Below the pieces are notes generated by a model. That model ran no database searches. It worked only from the letters and a program-made list of their open reading frames with translations, and was not told the DNA's origin. A DNA stretch of 21,084 nt from assembly GCA_023818995.1 (NCBI GenBank), contig JAMWDA010000005.1:1-21084 (forward strand), written 5' to 3'. The first letter of the stretch is position 1; every line of letters starts with the position of its first letter. This DNA comes from Candidatus Omnitrophota bacterium. Lineage in GTDB: Bacteria > Omnitrophota > Gorgyraeia > Duberdicusellales > 4484-171. Made by a program: the position numbers and the translations under genes. Of this stretch, positions 1 to 6,145 are shown piece by piece.

Positions 1-423
1 AGAAGCAACCAACTTGTCCAGTGCTTCCTTAAATACGGACAATATAACCGTATCATCTCTATCTTCTTCTTCTATACGAATGATCCCCGGTAAAAGCAAA
101 AGATTATTTACTATACTCGTATGAGAGATATGAAGCATTTTCTCTATTTTCCTTATTTGGTTAAAATACTGTGACAAAAGTTCATTATTGATTACCAATT
201 TTTGTTTAGGCACACTTTTTAAAGAAAAATAAATCTCTATTTTACCTCGGTTGATTCTCTTACTTATTTCGTTCTTTATTAACTCCTCTAATAAAAGTTT
301 ACCGGGAGGAAACTGACGGGTGATAATTTCTAAATATTTTGAATTCTGTGAACGCAAAATTACCTCTAAAAACAAGCCTTTCGCTTTCTTTTGAACCTGA
401 GCATAAGAAGTCATCCCTTTCAT
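1..423 (-). CDS. YicC/YloC-family endoribonuclease, N-terminal part (gene runs off the left edge)
   Basis: Translating the minus strand from ATG at 423 gives 141 residues without a stop, up to the window edge. The start (MKGMTSYAQV), then LEVILRSQNSKYLEI (residues 19-33) and ISKRINRGKIEIYFS (about 53-67), match the YicC/YloC N-terminal pattern: a first beta strand, a region corresponding to RSVNHRYLE, and a region corresponding to SRGKVEV. Family members are endoribonucleases of about 290 residues, so about half is missing here. The ATG overlaps the ndk stop as ATGA, which favours 423 as the start and indicates translational coupling to ndk. A second in-frame ATG lies three codons downstream. 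It is the last visible gene of the leftward parA-parB-ndk-yicC run. The family call is from sequence pattern; the nuclease activity is known for relatives only. Confidence 0.85.
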   Translation of the reverse strand, partial: MKGMTSYAQVQKKAKGLFLEVILRSQNSKYLEIITRQFPPGKLLLEELIKNEISKRINRGKIEIYFSLKSVPKQKLVINNELLSQYFNQIRKIEKMLHISHTSIVNNLLLLPGIIRIEEEDRDDTVILSVFKEALDKLVAS

Positions 424-926
424 TTCCAAACTTCCATTTCTACATTATTTAAATTAACTTTTACCGTAGGATAAAGGGGAAAAACTATTTCCTGAGGATT
501 AAACCATAATTTTATTTCTCTTTCTGCCTCAGCTTCATTACTAGAGGCGTGAATAACATTTTCATATAAACCAGTGGTTAAAATTCTACCGTAAGCTCCT
601 CTAATCGTAGTAGGTTGTGCCTCTTCGGGATTAGTTGCTCCGGCAATATCCCTTACTTTACTAATCGCATTCTCTCCCCAATAAATTAAAACCATTACGC
701 GGTTATCTTGGTGAAGTTCACCGGTAATATACTTTATAAGTTCTAAAAAAAATGGCTTATCTTTTAAATGAGCGTAATGCTTCTCCGCCAATTCCTTAGA
801 AACTTTGACTATTTTAGCAGCGATTATCTTCAATTTTGTCTCAGAGAGCCTGGTTAATATATTTCCGGTAAGAGATTTTTTTAGTCCATCGGGTTTAATA
901 ATTACTAAAGTAGCCTGGTTACTCAT
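420..926 (-). CDS. ndk: Nucleoside diphosphate kinase
   Basis: This 168-residue protein should transfer the terminal phosphate from ATP to (d)NDPs through a phosphohistidine and so balance nucleotide pools in the cytoplasm. Visible family landmarks are LVIIKPDG with Lys11, the GENA stretch near 84-87, the GATNP motif near 96-100, TIRGAYG (107-113) and the catalytic-histidine segment NVIHASS with His126. It is somewhat longer than common bacterial Ndk (about 140-150). The extra length is a C-terminal tail after the WFNPQE helix end. The start codon lies inside the last codons of parB (8-bp overlap) and the stop overlaps the next gene as ATGA, so the three genes look like one tightly packed transcript. 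Ndk next to parAB is not a classical arrangement. Confidence 0.95.
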   Translation of the reverse strand: MSNQATLVIIKPDGLKKSLTGNILTRLSETKLKIIAAKIVKVSKELAEKHYAHLKDKPFFLELIKYITGELHQDNRVMVLIYWGENAISKVRDIAGATNPEEAQPTTIRGAYGRILTTGLYENVIHASSNEAEAEREIKLWFNPQEIVFPLYPTVKVNLNNVEMEVWK

Positions 927-1749
927 AGAATTTTTTAGATAATCTTTCTAAATCATCTATACTATAATATTCAATAATTATTTTCCCCTTATTTTTTTTA
1001 TGGATAATCCTCACTTTTCTCCCTAATATTTTCTGAAATTTCTCTTCCATCTCTAAGACAAAAGGGTCTATTTTTCTAAAAAAAGGCTTACCTATTCTTT
1101 TTACTCTTTTTTCTAGGTCTCTTACCGAAAGCCCTTCGCTAAGAAGTTTGTGAAAAAGTTCCCTTTGCTCTTTCTCATTATTTAAAGAAAGCAAAGTCCT
1201 TGCTTGCGTGCGAGTAATTATCTTTTTCTTTATAGCCTCCTGGATATCAGAGGGTAACTTCAATAATCTTAAAGTATTTGCTACCCAACTTTTATCCTTA
1301 CTTACTACTTTACCAATAGCCTCTAGGGTGAACCCAAATTCATCAATTAATCTTTTAAATGCTAAAGCCTCTTCTATAGGATTTAAATCTTCTCTTTGAA
1401 GGTTTTCCAGAATTGCTAATATGAATGTATCTTTATCATCTAATTCCCTTAATATTACAGGAACTTCTTCTATTCCTAATAATTTAGCTGCACAATATCT
1501 TCTGTAACCAGCTACTATCTCTAATTCTTCTCCTATTTTTCTTACTACAATTGGTTGAATAAATCCTTTTTCTTTTATAGATTGCGCTAACTTCTCTAAA
1601 TCTTTCTGGTCAATATCCTGACGAGGTTGGTATTTCCCCCCTCTTATTTTATTTAAAGGGGCATAAATATAATCTTGGGTAAGTTGACTTTCCTTAAAAT
1701 TTTTAGGTATAAGCGCTTCTAATCCTCTACCTAACACTTTTCTTTCCAT
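919..1749 (-). CDS. parB: Chromosome-partitioning protein ParB (Spo0J-like CTPase)
   Basis: ParB binds parS sites, loads as a CTP-dependent sliding clamp and stimulates ParA to segregate the origin. I place the start at the ATG at 1749 (MERKVLGRGLEALIP, the usual ParB opening), giving 276 residues. A frame extending to 1788 would overlap parA and adds a non-conserved tail. The N-terminal domain has the segment IRGGKYQPRQ, the nucleotide-binding motif AGYRRYCAAK (commonly GERR, here GYRR) and ENLQREDLNPIEEA. The helix-turn-helix region follows (LEAIGKVVSKDKSWVANTLRLLKLP), then a lysine-rich dimerisation end. An AGAGGT ribosome site lies about 12 nt upstream, inside the end of parA. One base separates it from parA; it overlaps ndk by 8 bp. 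Two parS-like sites lie at 2573-2588 and 2733-2748. Confidence 0.95.
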   Translation of the reverse strand: MERKVLGRGLEALIPKNFKESQLTQDYIYAPLNKIRGGKYQPRQDIDQKDLEKLAQSIKEKGFIQPIVVRKIGEELEIVAGYRRYCAAKLLGIEEVPVILRELDDKDTFILAILENLQREDLNPIEEALAFKRLIDEFGFTLEAIGKVVSKDKSWVANTLRLLKLPSDIQEAIKKKIITRTQARTLLSLNNEKEQRELFHKLLSEGLSVRDLEKRVKRIGKPFFRKIDPFVLEMEEKFQKILGRKVRIIHKKNKGKIIIEYYSIDDLERLSKKFYE

Positions 1750-1750
1750 A

Positions 1751-2551
1751 TTAACTATGTACCTCTTGTAAATGTAGTAAAATATCAATTTTCTCTTTCA
1801 AAATCTCTTCACCTAAATTCATATAAGCTTTTGCTCCTACACAAAATGGGTCATAAAAAAATATTGGTTTACCAAAACTTGGTGCTTCTGCTAATTTTAT
1901 ATTCCGAGGGATTATGGTATTAAAAGTTTTATTTTTAAAAAAATTTTTTACCTCCTCAATTACTTGAAGAGTTAATCTTGTGCGAAAATCAGCCATTGTA
2001 AGAAGTATCCCTTCTATTTCTAAATTTGAATTTAATCTTTCTCTTACTAATTTAATTGTATTTAATAACTTGGACATCCCTTCCAAAGCGTAATACTCAC
2101 ATTGAATAGGAACAATTACAGAATCCACAGCACAAAGCACATTTATAGTAAGTAAACCTAAAGAAGGAGGGACATCAATTATAATATAAGCATATTGCTC
2201 TTTTAGTTTATCTATAACATACTTTAGTTTTTTCTCTCTTTCGGGGATATTAACTAATTCAATCTCTGCTCCTGTAAGAGAAATCTCTGAAGGTATAAGG
2301 GAAAGATGTGGCCAATTAGTAGAAATTATAACCTCCTCATAATGAGTTTCCTCCATTAACAAAGAGTAAATAGATAAAAAGGAATTATGAACCGTATCTA
2401 TTCCTATTCCGCTCGTAGCATTTCCCTGAGGGTCCATATCTACAAGCAAAGTTTCCTTACCTGCTAAACCTAAATAAGAACTTAAATTTATCGCTGTGGT
2501 AGTCTTGCCTGTCCCTCCTTTTTGATTACATATACCGATAATTTTACTCAT
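1751..2551 (-). CDS. parA: Chromosome-partitioning ATPase ParA (Soj)
   Basis: This is a Walker-type ParA ATPase (266 residues) that forms the DNA-bound gradient along which ParB-parS complexes move. The deviant Walker A motif KGGTGKTT is at residues 11-18, the A-prime region VDMDPQGN at 37-44, and the switch II region IIIDVPPSLGLLT further in. It has no N-terminal DNA-binding extension, so it is of the chromosomal (Soj) rather than the plasmid type Ia form. It is the first gene of its operon. A clear promoter lies at 2595-2623, with a parS-like palindrome at the predicted transcription start, so ParB occupancy may feed back on expression (inference). I see no strong ribosome-binding site ahead of the ATG. 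Confidence 0.96.
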   Translation of the reverse strand: MSKIIGICNQKGGTGKTTTAINLSSYLGLAGKETLLVDMDPQGNATSGIGIDTVHNSFLSIYSLLMEETHYEEVIISTNWPHLSLIPSEISLTGAEIELVNIPEREKKLKYVIDKLKEQYAYIIIDVPPSLGLLTINVLCAVDSVIVPIQCEYYALEGMSKLLNTIKLVRERLNSNLEIEGILLTMADFRTRLTLQVIEEVKNFFKNKTFNTIIPRNIKLAEAPSFGKPIFFYDPFCVGAKAYMNLGEEILKEKIDILLHLQEVHS

Positions 2552-2572
2552 AAAATAAAGCTTTTTCTAAAA

Positions 2573-2588
2573 GTTTTCACGTGAAAAC
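2573..2588. promoter_or_regulatory. parS-like ParB-binding site 1
   Basis: Perfect 16-bp palindrome GTTTTCACGTGAAAAC. Its inner 12 bp (TTTCACGTGAAA) equal the classical parS core, while the two outer positions on each side differ (GT/AC instead of TG/CA). It lies 21 bp upstream of the parA start codon and covers the predicted transcription start of the parAB promoter. Confidence 0.85.
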
Positions 2589-2594
2589 AATTTT

Positions 2595-2623
2595 ATTTTA
2601 TAAAAATTGTTCTGTTTTGTCAA
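2595..2623 (-). promoter_or_regulatory. Predicted parAB promoter
   Basis: On the minus strand TTGACA (2618-2623) is followed after exactly 17 nt by TAAAAT (2595-2600), close to the sigma-70 consensus. The start would fall near 2588, giving a leader of roughly 37 nt before the parA ATG at 2551. The start site coincides with parS-like site 1. Read directly from sequence; activity is inferred. Confidence 0.75.
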
Positions 2624-2723
2624 GAAAGATTTCTGCGGCGTTATTTATGTCTTAAAATTTGAAGAGAAAGTTTTGTTTATAATTTTTAAATAATTTGCTT
2701 AAAAGTATTGAAAATATTAACTT

Positions 2724-2757
2724 TTTTTAAAAGTTTTCACGTGAAAACTTTTAAAAA
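2724..2757. promoter_or_regulatory. parS-like site 2 inside a 34-bp perfect palindrome
   Basis: The core GTTTTCACGTGAAAAC (2733-2748) is identical to site 1. Here the symmetry continues through nine A/T pairs on each side, making a 34-bp perfect palindrome. Its centre is 160 bp from that of site 1. It lies just downstream of the yidC stop, so the transcript could also fold into a hairpin, but no T-run follows in the yidC direction and a terminator role is unconvincing. The rest of the 2552-2775 gap is AT-rich and shows no gene. Confidence 0.8.
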
Positions 2758-2766
2758 TTTGCTTAT

Positions 2767-2775
2767 GATACGGTT
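2767..2775 (+). repeat. GATACGGTT motif, intergenic copy (one of five in the left arm)
   Basis: The 9-mer GATACGGTT, in either orientation, occurs at 46-54 (yicC), 2390-2398 (parA), 2767-2775 (directly after the yidC stop) and twice in inverted orientation at 3559-3579 (yidC). I found no copy in the right 16 kb. The copies at 46-54, 2767-2775 and 3571-3579 share the 11-mer ATGATACGGTT. The function is unknown. Confidence 0.5.
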
Positions 2776-4203
2776 TTAAACGGTTACCTTTTTAATTTTT
2801 GATACTCTATACTGATATATTAGGGTCAATAAATTCTGAGTAAGCCAATAAATTACTATGCAAGAGGGGAAATTATAAAAAATAACTCCTATTAAAATCA
2901 TAAAAATAATACCCATTGATGTTTGTTCAGACGAAGTGCTTTGGGGAGTAGTAAGTTTTTGTTGAAAATAAGTGAGTCCTATAATAATAAGCGGTAGTAA
3001 ATTAATATAATTGCCCAGAAAAGGTAATTTAAATGGTAATTCAAAGGCTCGGTCAGGAAGAGTTAAATCCTCTATCCAGAGAAATTTAACTCCTTTTAAT
3101 TCTATTAGGCGCAAAAATACTTGATAAATAGCGAAAAGTATAGGAAACTGGAAAAGTAAAGGTAAGCAACCTCCTAAGGGGTTAATTTTATTTTTTTTAT
3201 ATATTTCTAATATTTCTTTATTTAATTTTTGAGGAGAATCTTTATATTTTTCTCTTATTTCCTCTATAAGCGGTTGTAATTCTTGCATTTTTTTCATTGC
3301 TTTTGTGCTTTTAAAAGTGAAGGGGAAGAGGATAATATAAATAATTATAGAAAGAAGAATAATACTTAATCCCCAATTTTTAACAAAATAATTTATAAAA
3401 TAAAAAATTTTAACAATCACCATACCTATATCATGAAAAAAACCATAATTTATGATTTCTTCTAAATTATATTTGGCTAATTCTTTTGACAGTTGTGGAC
3501 CAACATAGAAAACCCATTCAATTTCTTTTATGTCTGTAGATAAATTAATTTTTTTGTTGATACGGTTAATAACCGTATCATATACCCCATTAAATAAAAC
3601 TAATGTATAATATCTATCTCTTCCACCTAATATTTCTAAATTATTTTTATCTAATTTTCTTATTTTACCAGCTGCTATTCTTATAATATTTTTGTTTTTT
3701 TCCTTATATAAAATTTCTTGATATCTCTGCTCTAATCCATCTAAAGATAAAATTAGAGAAAAAAGCGAAATTTTCTCATTAGAAGGTGAATCTATTTTCA
3801 TTTTTACAATATAATCATTAAACTCCCATATTTTTTTAATACCTAAATTTTTATTTTCTAAGACAATTACATTAGAAGAGGGTCTCTTTAAAGAAAATTC
3901 CTCTTTATCACCTAAAATCAACCCAATATCTTGAAAATTGAGCTCTTCATTATACTCTTTAATAAATAAATTTTTTATATAACCTCCTGTAAGACAAATA
4001 CTTACGATAAATTTATCAACTTCTATTTTTTCTAAAGGCTGATTAATTGAAGTTAAATCTTCTTCACTTGATTCTTTACTAATAAGTTGGGAAGAAGGAA
4101 TAGACGGAGGGGTATGTTGAGGAAAAAATTTTGAGACAAAATATGTGTAAGTTATTAAGAATAAGAGAGTTACGATAAAAAATTTAATTATCCTTTTTTC
4201 CAT
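2776..4203 (-). CDS. yidC: Membrane protein insertase YidC (Oxa1 family, periplasmic-domain type)
   Basis: YidC inserts and folds inner-membrane proteins, alone or with the Sec translocon. In this 475-residue protein, TM1 is at about 7-26. A periplasmic domain follows (about 60-250), then the conserved insertase core: the first core helix at about 278-296, the cytoplasmic hairpin with KSTKAMKKMQELQP (298-311), and NPLGGCLPLLFQFPILFAIY (341-360). Two further helices follow at about 400-412 and 430-462. A periplasmic domain plus N-terminal anchor is the Gram-negative form. The sequence around residues 209-215 is encoded by a 23-bp near-perfect palindrome, in a poorly conserved part of the periplasmic domain. 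The gene follows yidD by 2 bp and is probably transcribed from the rpmH promoter. Confidence 0.95.
   Translation of the reverse strand: MEKRIIKFFIVTLLFLITYTYFVSKFFPQHTPPSIPSSQLISKESSEEDLTSINQPLEKIEVDKFIVSICLTGGYIKNLFIKEYNEELNFQDIGLILGDKEEFSLKRPSSNVIVLENKNLGIKKIWEFNDYIVKMKIDSPSNEKISLFSLILSLDGLEQRYQEILYKEKNKNIIRIAAGKIRKLDKNNLEILGGRDRYYTLVLFNGVYDTVINRINKKINLSTDIKEIEWVFYVGPQLSKELAKYNLEEIINYGFFHDIGMVIVKIFYFINYFVKNWGLSIILLSIIIYIILFPFTFKSTKAMKKMQELQPLIEEIREKYKDSPQKLNKEILEIYKKNKINPLGGCLPLLFQFPILFAIYQVFLRLIELKGVKFLWIEDLTLPDRAFELPFKLPFLGNYINLLPLIIIGLTYFQQKLTTPQSTSSEQTSMGIIFMILIGVIFYNFPSCIVIYWLTQNLLTLIYQYRVSKIKKVTV
3558..3580. repeat. 23-bp inverted repeat inside yidC
   Basis: TGATACGGTT and AACCGTATCA flank a 3-bp centre (AAT), giving a 10-bp perfect stem. 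Each arm contains the GATACGGTT motif found elsewhere in the left arm. It encodes part of a variable stretch of the YidC periplasmic domain, so protein constraint does not obviously explain the symmetry. Confidence 0.7.
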
Positions 4204-4205
4204 TT

Positions 4206-4412
4206 TTAATTTAGAAAATCTACTCCTCCTTTAGAGAACCAATTACATTTTACCAATCTTTTTATTACTTTTCTTAGGGCAATAAAAAATGCGTATTGAA
4301 CAAAAGCTTGTTCAGCAAACCGAGAACAAGAAGGGTAAAATTTACAACTCAAGGGAAAGATAAAGGATAATCCACGGTATGCTCTAATGAAAAAAAGAGC
4401 CAATTTCTTCAT
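4206..4412 (-). CDS. yidD: Membrane protein insertion efficiency factor YidD
   Basis: This is a 68-residue YidD-family protein. The diagnostic motif [12 protein letters not shown] (residues 22-33) corresponds to the family pattern CRFxPTCSxYA. A basic helix with ALRKVIKRL follows, and then [11 protein letters not shown], matching the usual RCxPxxxGGxDP. YidD is a small amphipathic factor at the inner face of the membrane that helps YidC-dependent insertion. The C-terminus stops right after the GGxD motif, lacking the usual VP tail. The start overlaps the rpmH stop as ATGA, and the stop is 2 bp before yidC. In most bacteria rnpA sits between rpmH and yidD; there is no room for it here. Confidence 0.93.
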   Translation of the reverse strand: MKKLALFFIRAYRGLSFIFPLSCKFYPSCSRFAEQAFVQYAFFIALRKVIKRLVKCNWFSKGGVDFLN

Positions 4413-4546
4413 ACGGCAAGTTTTTTTCTGCCCTTTTGCCTTCTACGATTAATGATCTTTCTCCCACTATGTGTGGACATACGTTTTCTAAATCCGTGTT
4501 TTCTTTTACCTTTCAATTTTGTAGGTGTCTTTATATTTTTTTTCAT
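4409..4546 (-). CDS. rpmH: 50S ribosomal protein bL34
   Basis: This 45-residue, very basic protein matches bL34 over most of its length: the central [17 protein letters not shown] and the end [12 protein letters not shown] are typical. I chose the ATG at 4546 ([10 protein letters not shown]). A longer frame back to 4597 would start upstream of the predicted promoter and add residues not found in bL34. A TTGACA-N16-TAAAAT promoter at 4555-4582 would start transcription near 4548, leaving almost no leader, and no ribosome-binding site is visible. The mRNA may therefore be leaderless. Its stop overlaps yidD (ATGA). Position beside dnaA is the classical origin-flanking arrangement. Confidence 0.96.
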   Translation of the reverse strand: MKKNIKTPTKLKGKRKHGFRKRMSTHSGRKIINRRRQKGRKKLAV

Positions 4547-4554
4547 AGAGAATA

Positions 4555-4582
4555 ATTTTAACAGAGTTTTTACTTGTGTCAA
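4555..4582 (-). promoter_or_regulatory. Predicted rpmH-yidD-yidC promoter
   Basis: Minus-strand TTGACA (4577-4582) is followed after 16 nt by TAAAAT (4555-4560). The predicted start near 4548 is only about two bases before the rpmH ATG. Confidence 0.7.
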
Positions 4583-4590
4583 TAAAATTG

Positions 4591-4619
4591 TTGGCAACTT
4601 GCTTTTATTAAGGTATAAT
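4591..4619 (+). promoter_or_regulatory. Predicted dnaA promoter
   Basis: TTGGCA (4591-4596) is followed after exactly 17 nt by TATAAT (4614-4619). A start near 4626 gives a leader of about 104 nt containing the TTGTGAAT repeats, so DnaA binding there could act as autoregulation (inference). Confidence 0.75.
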
Positions 4620-4697
4620 TAAGGATAGAAAAAGGTTTAGTTAAGCAGAAAGTAAGAAAATATCTATAATAGAGAATTTATTATATGAGAAATTCAT

Positions 4698-4725
4698 TTG
4701 TGAATATCTTGTGAATTTTGTGAAT
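4698..4725 (+). repeat. Three TTGTGAAT direct repeats before dnaA (candidate DnaA-binding iterons)
   Basis: TTGTGAAT occurs at 4698-4705, 4709-4716 and 4718-4725 (spacings 11 and 9 bp), the last ending 4 bp before the dnaA ATG. TGTGAAT partly matches the reverse complement of the DnaA box (TGTGNATAA). The cluster also occupies the place where a ribosome-binding site would be, and none is visible. Confidence 0.6.
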
Positions 4726-4729
4726 TGTT

Positions 4730-6064
4730 ATGGAAGAATTGTGGCAAAAATGTAGAGAGTATCTTAAAAATTCCTTAGGCAAGATATCTTTTGATACCTG
4801 GATTGCTCCTTTACAACTTAAAAATTGTCAAGAGAATACTATTATTTTAGAAACGCCTGACATTTTTTTTAAAAACTGGCTGGAATCTAACTATCTTTCC
4901 CAAATAAAAAAAGCTTTTAAAGACCTCTCCCAAAAGGAATTAAATATTGTATTTGAGGTTAACCCTAATTTACTAAAAAAAAGAGCGAACAGAATAGTTC
5001 AAGGTATTGGTAAAAATTTTCAAGAGGAACCTTTGGATTCTTTAAAACTTAATCCCCGTTTCACTTTTGAAAATTTTGTTATAGGTGCTTCTAATAGAAT
5101 GGCTTACGCGGCAAGTAATGCTGTAGCTAATGCTCCGGGAAAAGCTTATAATCCTTTATTTATATACGGAGGAGTGGGTTTGGGAAAAACCCATATTATG
5201 CAAGCAATCGCTCATTGCATTATAGGTAAAAATTCTCAACTAAAAGTGAAGTACATTTCCTCAGAGAATTTTACTAATGAACTTATCCTTTCTATTCAAA
5301 ATAGAAGTACTCATAAGTTTAGACAAAGATATAGAGAAGTAGATTTACTTTTAATTGATGATATTCAGTTCCTTTCGGGAAAAGAAGCTATACAAGAAGA
5401 ATTTTTTCATACTTTTAATGTTTTATACGATGACCATAAACAAATCGTAATTTCTTCGGACAGACCGCCAAGAGAGATACCTAAGTTAGAGGAAAGGTTA
5501 GTTTCAAGATTTAGTTGGGGGTTAGTTGTGGATATTCAACCTCCTGATTTTGAAACAAGAGTAGCAATTTTAAAGAAAAAATTAGAAAAGGAACCTATTA
5601 AAATAGATACTGAAGTTATAAATTTTATTGCTCAAAAAATTAATACCAATATTAGAGAATTAGAGGGAGCTTTAGTAAGAATTATTGCCTATTCTTTAAT
5701 TGAAAATAAAGAAATAAATTTGGATTTAGCTAAATATATTCTTAAAGATATGGTTAAAGAGATTGCTAAAAAGATTACCCCTGAGATAATTTTAGAAAAA
5801 GTTGCTGAGAGTTATAATATTTCCCCTTCGGATTTAAAAAGTAATAAAAGAAATAAAAGCCTTATTTTACCAAGACAGATTGTTATGTACTTAATAAGAG
5901 AGTTAACTGATTTATCTTTACCAGAAATTGGTAACTTTTTAGGAGCTAAACATCATACAACTATTCTTTATGCTACAAAAAAATTACAAGAAATTTTAAA
6001 AAAAGATGTAAGGGTTAAAAATATTATTAACAGCATTACACAGGAAATTAAGAGTTTACGCTAA
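4730..6064 (+). CDS. dnaA: Chromosomal replication initiator DnaA
   Basis: DnaA is the AAA+ protein that binds origin boxes, melts oriC and helps recruit helicase. In this 444-residue protein, domain I is at about 1-75 (ISFDTWIAPLQL) and the domain II linker is short (about 78-108). Domain III has Walker A GGVGLGKTH (147-155), Walker B LLLIDDIQF (206-214) and the arginine-finger region RLVSRFSWG (256-264). DNA-binding domain IV is at about 350-444. The DnaA signature reads GAKHHTTI (405-412), with His408 where the widely known signature GGRDHTTV has the base-contacting Asp (Asp433 of E. coli). This may go with the non-classical repeats before the gene. The start ATG has no visible ribosome site; the promoter is at 4591-4619. 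An 81-bp gap separates it from dnaN. Confidence 0.98.
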   Translation: MEELWQKCREYLKNSLGKISFDTWIAPLQLKNCQENTIILETPDIFFKNWLESNYLSQIKKAFKDLSQKELNIVFEVNPNLLKKRANRIVQGIGKNFQEEPLDSLKLNPRFTFENFVIGASNRMAYAASNAVANAPGKAYNPLFIYGGVGLGKTHIMQAIAHCIIGKNSQLKVKYISSENFTNELILSIQNRSTHKFRQRYREVDLLLIDDIQFLSGKEAIQEEFFHTFNVLYDDHKQIVISSDRPPREIPKLEERLVSRFSWGLVVDIQPPDFETRVAILKKKLEKEPIKIDTEVINFIAQKINTNIRELEGALVRIIAYSLIENKEINLDLAKYILKDMVKEIAKKITPEIILEKVAESYNISPSDLKSNKRNKSLILPRQIVMYLIRELTDLSLPEIGNFLGAKHHTTILYATKKLQEILKKDVRVKNIINSITQEIKSLR

Positions 6065-6145
6065 TTTGTTTTTTTAAAAAATGTATTTTATTTTAATAAT
6101 TATTTTGATAAAATATTATAATTTTTAAACTATACTATTACTACT

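Larger units (their letters stand above)
4547..4729. other. Putative chromosomal origin (oriC), rpmH-dnaA intergenic region
   Basis: Genes diverge here: all are leftward to the left and all rightward to the right. The region sits between rpmH and dnaA, the commonest bacterial oriC position. It holds divergent promoters whose -35 boxes are 8 bp apart, an AT-rich stretch (about 4650-4695) that could unwind, and three TTGTGAAT repeats (4698-4725). There is no exact TTATCCACA-type DnaA box. TGTGAATAT at 4700-4708 differs from the rule TGTGNATAA only in its last base. The smaller dnaA-dnaN gap (6065-6145) is also very AT-rich and cannot be excluded as an unwinding site. Confidence 0.65.

Noticed and set aside
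1750..1788. Possible N-terminal extension of parB by 13 residues
   Set aside because: It runs into parA and adds MIFYYIYKRYIVN, which is not ParB-like. The ATG at 1749 begins the conserved opening and has a ribosome site.
2724..2757. Rho-independent terminator for yidC
   Set aside because: The stem is strong but the yidC-direction strand continues with an A-run rather than a T-run; the parS core explains the symmetry better.
4547..4597. Possible 17-residue extension of rpmH
   Set aside because: It would start upstream of the predicted promoter and bL34 does not carry such a tail.
5523..5536. DnaA-box-like TGTGGATAT inside dnaA
   Set aside because: A single imperfect match in conserved coding sequence with no clustering.
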